Assembly (NCBI GenBank): GCA_029260955.1
Contig: JAJDCF010000002.1
Location: forward strand, 1 to 28,102
DNA from: Patescibacteria group bacterium
GTDB taxonomy: Bacteria > Patescibacteriota > Gracilibacteria > UM-FILTER-43-11
Direction: 5' to 3'
DNA length: 28,102 nucleotides
Position 1 is the stretch's first letter, and each line of letters begins with the position of its first letter. A program made the position numbers and the translations under genes. The notes below the pieces were generated by a model. It was not told where the DNA came from. It did no database searches and saw only the letters and a program-made list of their open reading frames with translations. Of this stretch, positions 7,077 to 15,148 are shown piece after piece.

Positions 7077-7802
7077 TTAACACGCAATAACAACAGGTGA
7101 CTTTCTCTTATGCTTATTCGCCTCAATCCTTTTTTGTAGTTTCTTCTCCTTATCCGTTTCTGCTTCACCGCCAGCTTCAAATTTCCTCAAAATATCGTCC
7201 ATCTCAACGTAACTCATGCCAATTTCCTCTTCGTCCGTATGGCCCGCTCTGAGCTCCGCGCTTGGAGTTTTTTTGATGATGGCTTCAGGTAGCCCAAGTT
7301 CTTTGGCAATTTGCCACACTTCCGTCTTATATAGGTTGCCAATGGGTAGTGCGTCCACTCCTCCATCGCCGTATTTAGTAAAGTAGCCCAGGGTTTCCTC
7401 GGTCTTATTCCCTGTGCCAAGCACAAGGGCCTTATGAGTGTTGGCATAGTGGTACAAAATCGTCATGCGCACTCTGGCTTGAATGTTCATGTGGGCCTCC
7501 TCCGATTCATCCCACGGAAGCTTTTTGTAACGCTCCACGTAGTCTCCAATCGAAATCACACGGTATTCAATTCCCAGTTCTTCCGCCCAAGCTTTGGCAT
7601 CAGAAATACTGTGTTCTGAGCTCATGCCATCATTTGGCATCAAAAGAGCCGTCACATTCTCTTTTCCAAGGGCTAGCACGCCAAATTTAGCCACAAGAGC
7701 GCTATCTACGCCGCCACTCAGGCCAACAACGGCTTTATCAAAGCCGGCCTGTTCAAAGAACTCTTTGAGGCCATTAGTTATCTTGTCTATTCGCGGGTCC
7801 AT
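7077..7802 (-). CDS. nadE: NH3-dependent NAD+ synthetase
   Basis: Converts nicotinic acid adenine dinucleotide to NAD+ using ATP and ammonia, the last step of NAD biosynthesis. The 241 residues contain the PP-loop SGGVDS (29-34), the ATP/substrate-binding LGTGNKTEETLGYFTKYGDG, and the C-terminal KTPSAELR...DEEEIGMSY region seen in the family. There is no glutaminase domain, so free ammonia is the likely nitrogen source. The ATG shares a base with the stop codon of the upstream prohibitin-like gene (TAATG, 7804-7800), so the two are translated from one message. The 3' end converges on the 107-aa gene. Confidence 0.95.
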   Translation of the reverse strand: MDPRIDKITNGLKEFFEQAGFDKAVVGLSGGVDSALVAKFGVLALGKENVTALLMPNDGMSSEHSISDAKAWAEELGIEYRVISIGDYVERYKKLPWDESEEAHMNIQARVRMTILYHYANTHKALVLGTGNKTEETLGYFTKYGDGGVDALPIGNLYKTEVWQIAKELGLPEAIIKKTPSAELRAGHTDEEEIGMSYVEMDDILRKFEAGGEAETDKEKKLQKRIEANKHKRKSPVVIAC

Positions 7803-8680
7803 TATTGGAGGTTAATAAGTGGAACGATGCTATCAGGCATAATACCCCAGCTGATATCCGGCGCCATTTTCTGCACGAATTCAAATTGTATCACTTGTGG
7901 GTTAAGTCTAAGCGATTTACCCTTCAGGCTAATGGCCTCGGCTTCTGCCTCTGCCTCAATGATAATTTTCTGCTTCAACTCAGCAGCCTCAAGTTTTTGA
8001 TACTCGGCTTTCTGAATGCGTTGCTCAGCCACCTGTTTTTCTTCAATAGCAGAAGCGTATTGGTCAGAAAAAGCGATATGTCTTAGTAGCAACTTCTCAA
8101 GGACAATATCCTTTTCAGAATAAAGCTCTTTAATTCTCTCATCTATACCCTTTTCTGCGTCATCACGTTTTTTGGCATAAACATCAATGGCGGTATATTT
8201 GGCGATCTGTGAGCGAATCTGTGAGCGGGCTATTGGTCGTACGATCTTTTGAACGTAATTAGGGCCGACCGCCTGAAAAAGCTCAGCCGCTTTATTTTGA
8301 TCTACATGGAACAGTACAGTAGCATCCACCCATACCGTTTGACCATCACTGGTAGGAGCAGTCATAGAATCATCAGAATAAACAGCGCCTTCACCGGCTG
8401 CCACACTCATGGTGTATTCCTGTGTACGTACGTCGGTCAGGTAAGAAACCTGCCAGAAGGGGATTTTAAGATGCAGTCCCTCAGGAAGTTCATCGGCAAG
8501 CACTCCGCGTCCACGGTCATAAATAATACCTACATGTCCAGGGGGTACCGATACAAGGCCATCAAGAATAATCAGTACAACGATGATGACAGCAATCATA
8601 AAGGTAGTTGCCTTGCTACCAATGCTTATCTTAGGAAGTTTAGGAAAGGGGGCAAGGTTTCTAAAGTCAGCCATAGTCAA
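7802..8680 (-). CDS. Prohibitin-like SPFH/Band 7 membrane protein
   Basis: SPFH proteins assemble large ring-like scaffolds on membranes and often modulate proteases such as FtsH. The 292-residue protein has a short N-terminus, one membrane helix (about 27-45, TTFMIAVIIVVLIILDGLV), then the Band 7 domain starting VPPGHVGIIYDRGRG. A long charged coiled coil follows (about 180-250), including the Ala/Glu repeat AEAEAEAISLKGK, and the domain ends in FEFVQKMAPDISWGIMPDS, as in prohibitins. The start could be Met1 or Met3 (MADFRN). It is transcribed with nadE through a one-base overlap. Confidence 0.9.
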   Translation of the reverse strand: MTMADFRNLAPFPKLPKISIGSKATTFMIAVIIVVLIILDGLVSVPPGHVGIIYDRGRGVLADELPEGLHLKIPFWQVSYLTDVRTQEYTMSVAAGEGAVYSDDSMTAPTSDGQTVWVDATVLFHVDQNKAAELFQAVGPNYVQKIVRPIARSQIRSQIAKYTAIDVYAKKRDDAEKGIDERIKELYSEKDIVLEKLLLRHIAFSDQYASAIEEKQVAEQRIQKAEYQKLEAAELKQKIIIEAEAEAEAISLKGKSLRLNPQVIQFEFVQKMAPDISWGIMPDSIVPLINLQ

Positions 8681-8700
8681 TTTGTTAAGTAGTGACTCTC

Positions 8701-8729
8701 AGTATACAAAATTATTTAAAGTTTGACAG
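8701..8729 (-). promoter_or_regulatory. Possible promoter of the prohibitin-nadE pair
   Basis: Minus-strand CTGTCA (8729-8724) and TATACT (8706-8701) have a 17-bp spacer; the start would be about 15 nt before the ATG at 8680. The -35 matches TTGACA at four of six positions and overlaps the -35 of the radA promoter on the other strand, so the two promoters may exclude one another. Confidence 0.4.
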
Positions 8730-8751
8730 GTGAACATTTGTTTACTAAGAT
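8723..8751 (+). promoter_or_regulatory. Sigma70 promoter of radA
   Basis: Perfect TTGACA (8723-8728), 17-bp spacer, TAAGAT (8746-8751). The predicted start near 8758 leaves a leader of about 17 nt before the radA ATG at 8775. Confidence 0.75.
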
Positions 8752-8774
8752 GAGGCCAAGCTAATAAAACAAAG

Positions 8775-10094
8775 ATGAAACTCAAAGCAATCTATGTCTG
8801 TAACTCCTGCGCCGCAGAGGCACCCCGTTGGTCCGGTCAATGCATGAAGTGTAATGCCTGGAATACAATGGTCGAAGATGTCATCAATGTTGGAAAACAA
8901 GACAAAAAAGTTTCAGCCGCCGTGCCCGTAAAACCCGCCGTCACCGTTGGTGATCTAAAACTCAAAGAGAAAAGGCTAGGGACGGGCATTGGTGAGCTGG
9001 ATCGTGTTTTGGGTGGGGGATTAATGGAGGATTCTCTGGTGCTTCTGGCCGGAGATCCGGGCATCGGAAAATCCACCCTAACACTGCAAATCTGCGACCA
9101 AATGGCCAAACAGGGCAAAAAGGTCCTCTATTTTTCGGGTGAAGAATCCGTTGGGCAAATCGCTAGTCGAGCGAGGCGATTGAAGCTCAAAAACGAGATT
9201 GGCCTGATTAATTTGAATGACCTGGAGACCATTCTTGCCACCATTCAGGCCGAGCGACCCGAGTTTGTGGTGGTCGACAGCGTGCAGGTCATGGCTAGTG
9301 ACGAAGTTGCCTCGCAGGCCGGTTCTATTTCGCAGGTTCGTTATGTAGCCGAGCAGCTGATGAAGATGGCCAAGGGCAGTAAAATTCCCATTTTGCTCAT
9401 TGGCCATGTGAACAAGGCGGGTAATCTAGCTGGCCCACAAGTGCTCACTCACTTGGTCGACACTGTCCTCTTCCTCGAAGGCGACAATTTTCACCAGTTC
9501 CGCTTACTTCGTTCCACTAAAAACCGTTTTGGCGCAGTAGACGAAGTTGGCGTGTTCGCTATGGAACAAGGCGGCATGATTGAAGTTAGCAATCCATCAG
9601 CCCTATTTTTGGAAGGTCGGGCAAAAAATCCCATTGGATCCTGCATTGTGCCAACCCTTGAGGGTACTCGAGTGTTCTTAGTCGAAGTACAAGCCCTGAC
9701 CAATTACACCCAATTCGGCTACCCAAAGCGTACCGCCAGTGGCTTTGATTTGAATCGTTTAAACATCATCATCGCTATTCTCAATCGCTATGCCGGTATG
9801 AAACTCGATTCGACGGATGTATACATAAATGTAGTGGGCGGTTTAAAATTGAATGAACCCGCTGCCGATTTGGCCGTGGCTATGGCGATCGCCAGTTCCA
9901 AACTCAAAAAGCCTCTGCCAGCCACCATGGCTGCCCTAGGTGAACTTGGTTTATCGGGCGAACTTCGTAAGGTTCCTCAAATGGAAAAGCGTGAAAAAGA
10001 GACGAAAAAGATGGGTTTCAGCCAGGTAGTTTCTTCATCCGAAGGGCAATCGATTGCTGAGGCTTTAAAGGTGCTTACGACAAAGGCTTCTTAG
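8775..10094 (+). CDS. radA: DNA repair ATPase RadA (Sms)
   Basis: RadA is a hexameric RecA-like ATPase that drives branch migration of recombination intermediates. All three modules are present in the 439 residues. There is an N-terminal four-Cys zinc finger (C9, C12, C23, C26). The RecA-like core has Walker A GDPGIGKST (93-101) and the RadA-specific KNRFG motif (249-253). A C-terminal Lon-protease-like domain follows (from about 285), including DVYINVVGGLKLNEPAADLA. Length is normal (family about 450). The last 20 bases overlap the 3' end of the gene on the opposite strand. Confidence 0.97.
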   Translation: MKLKAIYVCNSCAAEAPRWSGQCMKCNAWNTMVEDVINVGKQDKKVSAAVPVKPAVTVGDLKLKEKRLGTGIGELDRVLGGGLMEDSLVLLAGDPGIGKSTLTLQICDQMAKQGKKVLYFSGEESVGQIASRARRLKLKNEIGLINLNDLETILATIQAERPEFVVVDSVQVMASDEVASQAGSISQVRYVAEQLMKMAKGSKIPILLIGHVNKAGNLAGPQVLTHLVDTVLFLEGDNFHQFRLLRSTKNRFGAVDEVGVFAMEQGGMIEVSNPSALFLEGRAKNPIGSCIVPTLEGTRVFLVEVQALTNYTQFGYPKRTASGFDLNRLNIIIAILNRYAGMKLDSTDVYINVVGGLKLNEPAADLAVAMAIASSKLKKPLPATMAALGELGLSGELRKVPQMEKREKETKKMGFSQVVSSSEGQSIAEALKVLTTKAS

Positions 10095-10833
10095 TGCCGA
10101 TTTGCCCAAGTAATCTTAGCAGATCTGTATTCAGCATTTTGGTGGCAAGTACTTTTGGATCAGGATTCGCTACAACATATTCGGCTACGTCTCGCTGGAG
10201 TTCAATTGCGTAAGCGTCATTTATACTCGGCAGTTCCTGAGTGATGTCGTCTACTCCTTGTGCTGACCCTTCTAGTATTTCTATGCCATTACTTCTACTT
10301 CCTGCATCATGCCCGGCTTTAAACAGCTTTGTTACCTTTTTCCGGTCCGCACCAGCATTCCAGGTCACGGGAAGATCGAAGCCATCATGCTGACCGGCAA
10401 AAAATATTGCACGATTGTATAGCTCACTTTCAGTCTTACTGCGTATTTCGGAGAGGGGCATTCCGCTAAGGTGAGCCAATAAGCAAATAGTGCGAAAGGT
10501 TGATATTCCATTGGCACTATATGTATCTTCATCACGTATTTCACTTATATGTTCATGATCTACCGAATCACCATCAGGGCCCCGCTTATAAAACAGTTTG
10601 TACCAAAGTTTGATTCCTACATTCGTTATTGATTGGGTAAAATCCGAGAATTTACCAAAGGGATAATCCAGAATCTCAGGATCGATTTCTGAAAGGTATT
10701 GCACAGTGGCCTCTTCCGGTATGCTGACGCCAATATTAGTCAAGGCATCGCTAATTAAACCGATTCGATACTCAACAGCCCTCTCAAATGCAGGGCCAGA
10801 TATCTTTGATGTTTCATAAGCTATCTCACTCAT
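10075..10833 (-). CDS. Unknown soluble protein (252 aa)
   Basis: I do not recognise a family. The protein is mixed-charge, with no signal peptide or membrane segment and no obvious nucleotide-binding or catalytic motif. His/Asp residues cluster in two places (DSVDHEHISEIRDEDTY around residues 93-109 and FAGQHDGFDLP around 146-156), which could be a metal or active site, but no known pattern fits. It follows a 90-aa gene with a 3-bp gap and so shares its promoter. Its stop codon lies inside the end of radA (20-bp convergent overlap). The coding case rests on the long uninterrupted frame, plausible composition and operon position. Confidence 0.7.
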   Translation of the reverse strand: MSEIAYETSKISGPAFERAVEYRIGLISDALTNIGVSIPEEATVQYLSEIDPEILDYPFGKFSDFTQSITNVGIKLWYKLFYKRGPDGDSVDHEHISEIRDEDTYSANGISTFRTICLLAHLSGMPLSEIRSKTESELYNRAIFFAGQHDGFDLPVTWNAGADRKKVTKLFKAGHDAGSRSNGIEILEGSAQGVDDITQELPSINDAYAIELQRDVAEYVVANPDPKVLATKMLNTDLLRLLGQIGTKKPLS

Positions 10834-10836
10834 ATT

Positions 10837-11109
10837 TTATTTTATATCTTCGTTTGTAGCTCTAATTTCCGCGAATCTCTGAGACGCTTTATTTGGTGCA
10901 TCAAGAATTCGCTCATACCCCTCTGGTATTGCCTGTGATACCGCATCCTTAATTGAACATCTATCATTTCGGACACTCGTTACCACGTCAAGTGCGTCAC
11001 ACACCAATCTTTTTGGAGTTAGTATCGCGGCTGTTAGTATTTCACGACATATCCCTAGTTGGTGAGCTAATCCACTTGGTTTCTTATTAGGCATGTTCAT
11101 AATAGTCAA
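10837..11109 (-). CDS. Unknown small protein (90 aa), first gene of a two-gene operon
   Basis: Not recognised. A mostly helical, basic protein with ILTPKRLVCDALDVVTSVRN in the middle and IPEGYERILDAPNKASQRFA near the end. The start may be any of three nearby Met codons (11109, 11100, 11094); the promoter allows all of them. It lies three bases upstream of the 252-aa unknown gene on the same strand, so the two products probably act together. Confidence 0.6.
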   Translation of the reverse strand: MTIMNMPNKKPSGLAHQLGICREILTAAILTPKRLVCDALDVVTSVRNDRCSIKDAVSQAIPEGYERILDAPNKASQRFAEIRATNEDIK

Positions 11110-11142
11110 TTTTAGTCATTGATATGGTGGCATATGTACCAT

Positions 11143-11171
11143 ATAATATAATATTTATAACTTTTTGTCAA
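11143..11171 (-). promoter_or_regulatory. Promoter of the two-gene unknown operon
   Basis: Minus-strand TTGACA (11171-11166) is perfect, with TATTAT (11148-11143) after 17 bp. The start near 11136 gives a leader of about 27 nt to the ATG at 11109. Confidence 0.7.
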
Positions 11172-11220
11172 TAGACAAATAAATGAGCTTAATAAGCCAA
11201 AAAAGCACAAATTTCCTGAC

Positions 11221-12006
11221 TTAGATTCCAAAAAACCGCTCCGCATTCTCCGTCGTCATCCGCGCGACCTCTTCAAAAGGCACACCCTTCACCTCAGCTA
11301 CTTTTTTCGCAATATCCACCAAAAATGCAGGTTCTCCAGCTTGGCCTTTTTTACTCTCAATCGTCAAATAGGGGCTGTCGGTTTCCAGCATCATGCGATC
11401 CAGAGGCACCATCTTCACTACTTTTCGCAGATCCTCATTATTCTGGTAAGTGATTATGCCCGTAAAGCTGAACATCAAGCCCAAATCAAGCAGTTTCTCC
11501 GCTTCAATCATATTCCCACTAAAACAGTGGGCCACGCCGTTACTAAAGTTCTCGCGCTCCAAAATTCGCAGGGCGTCTATAAACACCGCCTCATTCCCAC
11601 CCGGATTCTTACTGCTTCTCAGGTGAATAATGGCGGGCAGGCCAAGCTCTTTCGCAATATCTATTTGCCCAACAAAAAAGTCCTCCTGCATACCATGCGG
11701 GTGCTTGTCATGGTAGTAATCTAAGCCAATTTCACCAATTGCGACTACCTTTTCTTCACGCGCAGCAAAATCCCGAATCCACTTCAAATCTCGTTCCATA
11801 TTATCGGTCAAAGTTGTGGGGTGAATTCCGGCAGTCGTCCAAATAAAGTCATACTGTTTGGCCAGCTTCAAATGCGGCTCGCATTCAGGAATATTACAGG
11901 CCACGTTCAAAAACTTTTTTACCCCAACCTTAAGCGCGCGATCAATCACGGCCTTCTGCCCCTTCTTCAGGTGGCTAATATGACAATGGGTATCAATCAA
12001 ATGCAT
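11221..12006 (-). CDS. tatD: TatD family metal-dependent hydrolase (DNase)
   Basis: A TIM-barrel amidohydrolase-superfamily nuclease; characterised TatD proteins have 3'-5' exonuclease activity. The 261 residues carry the metal ligands in the expected order: DTHCH (5-9), GEIGLDYYHD (Glu of the second block), IIHLRS, AHCFSG and ETDSPYL. The last motif is followed by the usual C-terminal part ending TTENAERFFGI. The protein is of normal length. It starts two bases after the stop of the bactofilin-like gene, so it is co-transcribed with it; nothing suggests a functional link. Confidence 0.94.
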   Translation of the reverse strand: MHLIDTHCHISHLKKGQKAVIDRALKVGVKKFLNVACNIPECEPHLKLAKQYDFIWTTAGIHPTTLTDNMERDLKWIRDFAAREEKVVAIGEIGLDYYHDKHPHGMQEDFFVGQIDIAKELGLPAIIHLRSSKNPGGNEAVFIDALRILERENFSNGVAHCFSGNMIEAEKLLDLGLMFSFTGIITYQNNEDLRKVVKMVPLDRMMLETDSPYLTIESKKGQAGEPAFLVDIAKKVAEVKGVPFEEVARMTTENAERFFGI

Positions 12007-12008
12007 AT

Positions 12009-13142
12009 CTATATCAGCTTTTTCTTACGAAGTTGTACGAAAACTTCGGACTCATAAAGTGTAAGGCTACCAAGTGCAATCAGAGTAATGACCAGATTTA
12101 TTACCCATCCGACTATTGGAACCATTCCAATCAGCATGAAGATAAGTGCGCCCAAGGCAAAGCTTCCAAAAATCCTGCTAAAACTGCTTTTGCCACTAAC
12201 TTTTACAATCTTAAAGCCAATTAGTATGGCTGCCATGACTTTCGCAACATAAAGAGCTACAAACCAAAAGGCCATCAACACCAAAGCCATTGGAACTCCA
12301 ATCGTAGTAATCAAAAGAATTAAAGCAGCGATGGGTGTCAAAATAAGAACCAGAAATCCCACCCCCAGACTCTTAAGGGTGATTTCGTAAGCAGTAGTAG
12401 AGACATGAATCACGTAGTAGCGACCGAGCCATATTAGGAATAGTCCAAAAAATAAAGTAGCTAGAAGAGAAAACAATGAAAAACCAGCAAATATAACCGG
12501 CATATTCGCCTCGATCTGACTTTCTGGAATGTTTTTGTAAACTACATCACCATTTACCATTCCAGTAGGAATCTCAAGTTCTTTAGCATATCGATACGAA
12601 AGATCACCCTGAATTCTTGCGCTGGGTCCAAACTTGATTTTATCAAAATTATACAGTGTCACATCACCCTTCACATCGCTATTTAGGTAAACAGAGCCGC
12701 CCGCGAGCCTCAGATCTCCGTTGATAACACCACCAAGCATAATATTCCCTGCACCCATATTCACGTCACCTCCCACGAAACTACTATCTGCAAGGCTTAC
12801 ATCTCCACCGGCAGCAAGTAGATCCCCCTTAATGGTTGCATCAATTCTAATGCTTCCTCCAGCCATGCGAACATCATCACCAATCGCACCGTTAACCGAT
12901 ATATCACCGCCAGCCACCATCAAATCCTGGGTTATCTCTTCATTAATGTCAACTTTTCCGCCCGCGGCAATCAGGTCGCCGTTCACTCCTTTTTGAACAC
13001 TCAGTACACCACCAGAGGCATAAAGGTCGTCACTGATTTTTGTATCGATATAAACTTCATCACCTGATTCAAAAGTTGCAGCTTGCGCTAAGCTTGGCAA
13101 AAAGAGTACGGCAACCATAAAGCTAAGTAGATATTTTTTCAT
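12009..13142 (-). CDS. Bactofilin-like beta-helix protein with C-terminal membrane domain
   Basis: Related to polymer-forming cytoskeletal (bactofilin-like) proteins. The 377 residues begin with a signal peptide (MKKYLLSFMVAVLFLPSLAQA). About 180 residues of short beta repeats follow, with a period near 18 and an A-G-G or G-D signature (GDLIAAGGKVDI, QDLMVAGGDISV, DDVRMAGGSIRI, GDLLAAGGDVSL, GDLRLAGGSVYL), which should form a right-handed beta-helix. The C-terminal 160 residues hold four or five membrane helices. The signal peptide would place the beta-helix outside the membrane, unlike cytosolic bactofilins. It is the first gene of a transcript with tatD. Confidence 0.85.
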   Translation of the reverse strand: MKKYLLSFMVAVLFLPSLAQAATFESGDEVYIDTKISDDLYASGGVLSVQKGVNGDLIAAGGKVDINEEITQDLMVAGGDISVNGAIGDDVRMAGGSIRIDATIKGDLLAAGGDVSLADSSFVGGDVNMGAGNIMLGGVINGDLRLAGGSVYLNSDVKGDVTLYNFDKIKFGPSARIQGDLSYRYAKELEIPTGMVNGDVVYKNIPESQIEANMPVIFAGFSLFSLLATLFFGLFLIWLGRYYVIHVSTTAYEITLKSLGVGFLVLILTPIAALILLITTIGVPMALVLMAFWFVALYVAKVMAAILIGFKIVKVSGKSSFSRIFGSFALGALIFMLIGMVPIVGWVINLVITLIALGSLTLYESEVFVQLRKKKLI

Positions 13143-13168
13143 AGCAAATTTGATTATTGATTACTTTG

Positions 13169-13197
13169 ATTATATGCCCCTCTTATAATTTTTTCTA
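13169..13197 (-). promoter_or_regulatory. Probable promoter of the bactofilin-like/tatD operon
   Basis: Minus-strand TAGAAA (13197-13192) and a perfect TATAAT (13174-13169) with a 17-bp spacer. The start near 13162 leaves about 20 nt before the ATG at 13142. The -35 is a four-of-six match. Confidence 0.5.
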
Positions 13198-13212
13198 CCC
13201 CCAATAAAGCAA

Positions 13213-13262
13213 GTGCTATTGCTCCTTGCTTCGCCCTATACGGGCTGAGCAATCAACCCCTC
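13213..13262 (+). repeat. Dispersed short repeat, copy 1
   Basis: About 50 bp. It begins GTGCTATT (13213-13220), with GCTTCGCCCTA starting nine bases later (13229-13239). The same two blocks recur at 13271-13320 and, inverted, at 16703-16750. AAGCAAG (13207-13213) and CTTGCTT (13225-13231) could pair across the first block, and GCCC/GGGC form a second small stem (13233-13245). This copy is less like the other two in its second half. Confidence 0.6.
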
Positions 13263-13270
13263 GTTAGCTT

Positions 13271-13320
13271 GTGCTATTCAACCTGCTTCGCTCCTACTCG
13301 CTTTAGTCTATCGAGGGGGG
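13271..13320 (+). repeat. Dispersed short repeat, copy 2 (abuts tRNA-Leu)
   Basis: GTGCTATT (13271-13278), GCTTCGCTCCTAC (13285-13297) and CTATCGAGGGG near the end. It ends only a few bases from the 3' end of the tRNA-Leu gene. Its right end (CGAGGGG, 13312-13318) is the inverted complement of CCCCTCG at 13257-13263, which ends copy 1. Confidence 0.6.
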
Positions 13321-13322
13321 TA

Positions 13323-13407
13323 TGGTGCCCAAGAAGAGACTCGAACTCTTACGCCTTGCGGCACTGGTTCCTAAGACCAGCGTGTCTACCAATTCCACCA
13401 CCTGGGC
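13323..13407 (-). tRNA. tRNA-Leu (UAG anticodon), CCA encoded
   Basis: Read on the minus strand the 85-nt gene folds as a class II tRNA. The acceptor stem is GCCCAGG with CTTGGGC (one G-U pair). The D-arm contains GGAATTGGTAGACACG. The anticodon stem CTGGT/ACCAG encloses loop CTTAGGA, with anticodon TAG. The long variable arm has stem GCC/GGC and the T-arm is AAGAG-TTCGAGT-CTCTT. The discriminator A is followed by an encoded CCA (13325-13323). The long variable arm and UAG anticodon identify leucine. Confidence 0.97.
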
Positions 13408-13432
13408 ACGTCGACACTACACTTCAGATTCC

Positions 13433-13451
13433 GTTCTGACAGAGTCAGAAC
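13433..13451. repeat. Perfect 8-bp inverted repeat upstream of tRNA-Leu
   Basis: GTTCTGAC (13433-13440) and GTCAGAAC (13444-13451) are separated by three bases. It lies 26-44 bp upstream of the tRNA 5' end, where the -35 region of a tRNA promoter would be. A weak CTGTCA/TAGTGT promoter can be drawn through it. The rest of 13143-13565 holds only the repeats, the tRNA and a few small GC hairpins; I see no protein gene in it. Confidence 0.5.
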
Positions 13452-13565
13452 TGCATCTTCCGTAACTGTCTCCTCTCCCCATAAAATCCTTCTCGGCCTT
13501 CGGCCTGCGATTGAATTTTTTGGGGACCCCTGTTTTATACAGGCATTGGTATCAAAATGCAAGAG

Positions 13566-14033
13566 CTAACCCTCAATCTGAAGCTTTCCTTCTGGCACGT
13601 GATCCACGAACAACTTCCCATTCAAATGATCAACCTCGTGTTGAACGATGCGAGCCTCAAAACCTTCAAATACCATAATTTTCTCATACCCCTTGGTATC
13701 AGTGAATTTCAACTTCACCCAAATAGCCCGCTTTACAGGTCCCCAGTGACCCGGAAGACTAAGGCACCCCTCAGTATCTTCATCAATTTCTTCTGCCATT
13801 TCTACAATTTCGGGATTGATGATTGTAAAAATTTGATCTTTGTTGATCGTAATGTGAGCCATTCTCAAATTTACGCCAACCTGAGGTGCAGCAATACCGA
13901 CCCCCTTGGTCGCAATCATGCTGTCCTCCATATCTTTGAGTAGTTTCAGGGTTTTTTTTGAGATCTTCCCCTGATTTTCAGAAGCTTTACGAAGAATGGG
14001 GTTATCCGCTCCTTTTACAATGTCGATAATCAT
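13566..14033 (-). CDS. def: Peptide deformylase
   Basis: Removes the formyl group from the N-terminal methionine of new proteins; an iron-type metalloenzyme. All three family motifs are present in the 155-residue form: GVGIAAPQ (44-51), EGCLS (88-92, Cys90 metal ligand) and HEVDH (132-136, His ligands and catalytic Glu). The frame is open 28 codons further upstream, but that part would overlap the end of prfB and does not look like deformylase. The domain begins MIIDIVKG, so I place the start at 14033. It follows prfB by 37 bp on the same strand and is probably on the same message. Confidence 0.95.
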   Translation of the reverse strand: MIIDIVKGADNPILRKASENQGKISKKTLKLLKDMEDSMIATKGVGIAAPQVGVNLRMAHITINKDQIFTIINPEIVEMAEEIDEDTEGCLSLPGHWGPVKRAIWVKLKFTDTKGYEKIMVFEGFEARIVQHEVDHLNGKLFVDHVPEGKLQIEG

Positions 14034-14070
14034 AATTAAAACATAGTGATGAAAGAAAAATACAGGATTA

Positions 14071-15139
14071 CTAATTCTTGAGCAAATAGGCTTCCACAAA
14101 GGCATCCAGCTCGCCATCCATGACGGCGTCCACCTGGCTTGTTTCCTCGTTGGTACGGTGGTCCTTGACCATGGTATATGGCTGAAAAACGTAAGAACGA
14201 ATCTGATTACCCCAGGCTGCCTCCTTGTAGCCGCCCTTTAGCTCATCAATTTTGTCCTTTTTTTCCTCCAGTAGCTTTTGGGTCAGACGGCCTTTCAGTA
14301 CATTCATCGCCTGCGCTTTGTTCTGCTGCTGACTGCGCTCAGATTGGCAGGTGACTACCAAATTAGTGGGCACGTGAGTGATTCGAACGGCAGAATCGGT
14401 AGTATTCACATGCTGACCGCCGGCTCCGCTAGCTCGGTAGGTATCTATTCTCAGATCCTTTTCATCAATGGTCACCCCGTCACTTCCCTCAATAACAGGC
14501 AATACTTCGATTAAAGCAAAAGAAGTTTGGCGCAGGTTTTTGGAGTTAAAAGGGGATAGCCGCACCAATCTGTGAACTCCATGTTCAGCCTTCAAAAAAC
14601 CGTAAGCCATCATGCCTTTTACCTCGATAGTGGCACTTTTTATGCCAGCTTCAGAGCCCATGGTTTTTTCGGTAACAGTCGTTTTCCAGCCCTTCTTTTC
14701 GGCGTAACGCAGGTACATACGTAGTAGCATTTCTGTCCAATCTTGTGCGTCCACTCCTCCGGTACCAGTCGAAAGCACCAAAATGGCATCATGCTGATCG
14801 TAAGGACCGCTCAAAACCAGTTCAACATGAGCCTTTTGGTACGCTTTTTCGAGCTTTTCATAGTCTGCCTCAAGCTCAGCTCCCTCCGGGCTACCTTCTT
14901 CTACCATTTGGATTAGCTCCTGCAAGTCATTTGCCTTCGATGAAAGACCGTTCCAAGTTTCCTCCAGGTCGGTCCAGTACTTGAGCTCTTTTAGTATTTT
15001 TTCCGCTTTCTTAGGGGCATCCCACAATCCTTCCTGCTTGGATTTATCCCCAGCTTCAGCTATTTTCTCTTTTATGCCAGCAGCTTCAAAGATGTTGGAG
15101 GTCCTGACCGATTTTTTCAGCAAGTTTTCGGATGTCCAT
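14071..15139 (-). CDS. prfB: Peptide chain release factor 2, expressed through a programmed +1 frameshift
   Basis: RF2 releases the peptide at UAA and UGA. The main frame carries the codon-recognition SPF tripeptide (RLSPFNSKN) and the catalytic GGQ (SGAGGQHVN). The gene starts in another frame: ATG at 15139, preceded by AGGAG nine bases upstream (15153-15149), encodes MDIRKLAEKIGQDLQHL and then runs into TGA at 15088-15086, in the context CTT-TGA. Skipping one base there joins it to EAAGIKEKIAE of the long frame, giving 355 residues in total. This is the classic RF2 autoregulatory site: low RF2 means slow UGA termination, more frameshifting and more RF2. A TTG at 15123 would open the long frame directly but has no such support. 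Confidence 0.95.
15086..15091 (-). promoter_or_regulatory. RF2 programmed +1 frameshift site (CTT TGA)
   Basis: Codon 17 CTT (15091-15089) and codon 18 TGA (15088-15086) of the short prfB frame form the conserved slippery stop; the next base is A. An AGGA lies about 11 bases upstream of CTT and may act as a weak internal Shine-Dalgarno. Its spacing is longer than the three bases known to be best in E. coli. Confidence 0.9.
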
Positions 15140-15148
15140 TTGGGATTA

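Noticed and set aside
12721..12996. Pro/Ser-rich open frame on the + strand
   Set aside because: Shadow of the repeated beta-helix coding region of the bactofilin-like gene.
13490..13545. Terminator for def or tRNA-Leu
   Set aside because: Small GC hairpins and a T6 are present but the T-run does not directly follow a stem on either strand.
14034..14117. Longer N-terminus for peptide deformylase
   Set aside because: The extra 28 codons overlap the end of prfB and do not resemble the family; the domain starts at MIIDIVKG.
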